Assembly: GCA_030149995.1 (NCBI GenBank) | Contig: JASLGV010000041.1 | Location: forward strand, 1 to 5,729 | Length of the DNA: 5,729 nt | Origin: Pedobacter sp. | GTDB lineage: Bacteria > Bacteroidota > Bacteroidia > Sphingobacteriales > Sphingobacteriaceae | Direction of reading: 5' to 3' | Shown here: positions 5,451 through 5,729 of the stretch, piece after piece | Layout of the letters: every line of letters begins with the position of its first letter | How positions within the stretch are numbered: position 1 is the first letter of the stretch | Notes under the pieces: generated by a model | Told to the model about the DNA's origin: nothing | The model's database searches: none | Seen by the model: the letters and a program-made list of their open reading frames with translations, nothing else | Position numbers and translations under genes: made by a program

Positions 5451-5729
5451 TTAACTTTCTGTTGTAAAAAACGCTTTGGGTACCCATTCAAAACCTGCAT
5501 CTGATGCTTTTAAGAAACCTAAACCCGGATAGGGAAGATGATCTCCAAAAATCAGGCTTTTGTTTGTAGCCCATCGTTTTCCAAGTACCTGGCGCGATGT
5601 GATGGCAAGTTCGAAGTCTGTATCAATCAGACTGCCCCACTCGGGATGTGCCAGTAATAAAATATGCTGAAAAGTATCGGCCATGTGAACAAGTTCTTCT
5701 CCTTTTGAGAAGATGGTAATAAGACTATG
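5451..5729 (-). CDS. MBL-fold metallo-hydrolase (C-terminal part)
   Basis: Seen: 92 codons open to the right edge, with the stop at 5451-5453; the N-terminus and the HxHxDH metal motif lie outside. The visible part reads HSLITIFSKGEELVH, then ADTFQHILLLAHPEW, with the Asp expected to bridge the two metals, then DTDFELAITSRQVL, and FGDHLPYPGLGF with the last metal-binding His. Known: this is the C-terminal half of metallo-beta-lactamase-fold hydrolases that cleave ester, lactone or thioester bonds with two zinc ions; the HLPYPGLG ending is usual in the group with D-DPE-A-x-SR helices. The frame continues upstream of the internal Met at 5684 without a stop and with family-like sequence, so that Met is not the start. 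It is convergent with the APCDD1-like gene. The subfamily and substrate cannot be told from this fragment. Confidence 0.85.
   Translation of the reverse strand, partial: HSLITIFSKGEELVHMADTFQHILLLAHPEWGSLIDTDFELAITSRQVLGKRWATNKSLIFGDHLPYPGLGFLKASDAGFEWVPKAFFTTES

Noticed and set aside
5451..5684. The MBL gene starting at the Met at 5684
   Set aside because: The frame is open to the window edge and the upstream 15 codons continue the family sequence, so the Met is internal.
1..5729. Biosynthetic gene cluster, mobile element, CRISPR or defence system
   Set aside because: No synthase, transposase, integrase, repeat-spacer array or nuclease is visible; SnoaL-like proteins are common outside polyketide pathways.

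Overview
The window looks like ordinary chromosomal DNA of a Bacteroidota bacterium, most likely a Pedobacter/Mucilaginibacter-type member of the Sphingobacteriaceae. The grounds are AT-rich spacers, start codons without clear Shine-Dalgarno sequences, -7 boxes of the Bacteroidota type (TAnnTTTG), and protein families typical of that group. Genus-level placement is inference.

Layout from left to right. (1) The N-terminal 195 residues of a leftward extended-SDR aldehyde/dihydroflavonol-type reductase, running off the left edge. (2) A rightward LytTR DNA-binding domain with no receiver, probably the tail of a decayed response regulator. (3) A spacer of about 340 bases holding a cluster of TATAG/CTATA half-sites and a good -7 promoter. 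(4) A three-gene rightward cluster: an exported SnoaL-like/NTF2-fold protein, a crotonase-family enoyl-CoA hydratase/isomerase with both catalytic glutamates, and a second SnoaL-like protein, cytosolic and clearly paralogous to the first. It ends at a strong hairpin shared with the next, convergent gene. (5) A leftward HxlR-family regulator, divergent from (6) a rightward classical SDR oxidoreductase and, 18 bases on, an exported protein that resembles the APCDD1 domain. (7) A 19-bp perfect hairpin between convergent genes. (8) The C-terminal 92 residues of a leftward metallo-beta-lactamase-fold hydrolase, entering from the right edge.

The theme is small-molecule carbonyl/acyl chemistry: two NAD(P)-dependent reductases, a crotonase, two SnoaL-like proteins and an MBL hydrolase, with an HxlR switch of the kind often placed next to oxidoreductase genes it controls. 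The sequence does not reveal a substrate. I see no mobile element, CRISPR array, RNA gene or defence system. The least ordinary parts are the secreted/cytosolic SnoaL pair around a crotonase, the adjacent divergent -7 boxes of hxlR and the SDR, the orphan LytTR with a possible receiver remnant, and the APCDD1-like exported protein.
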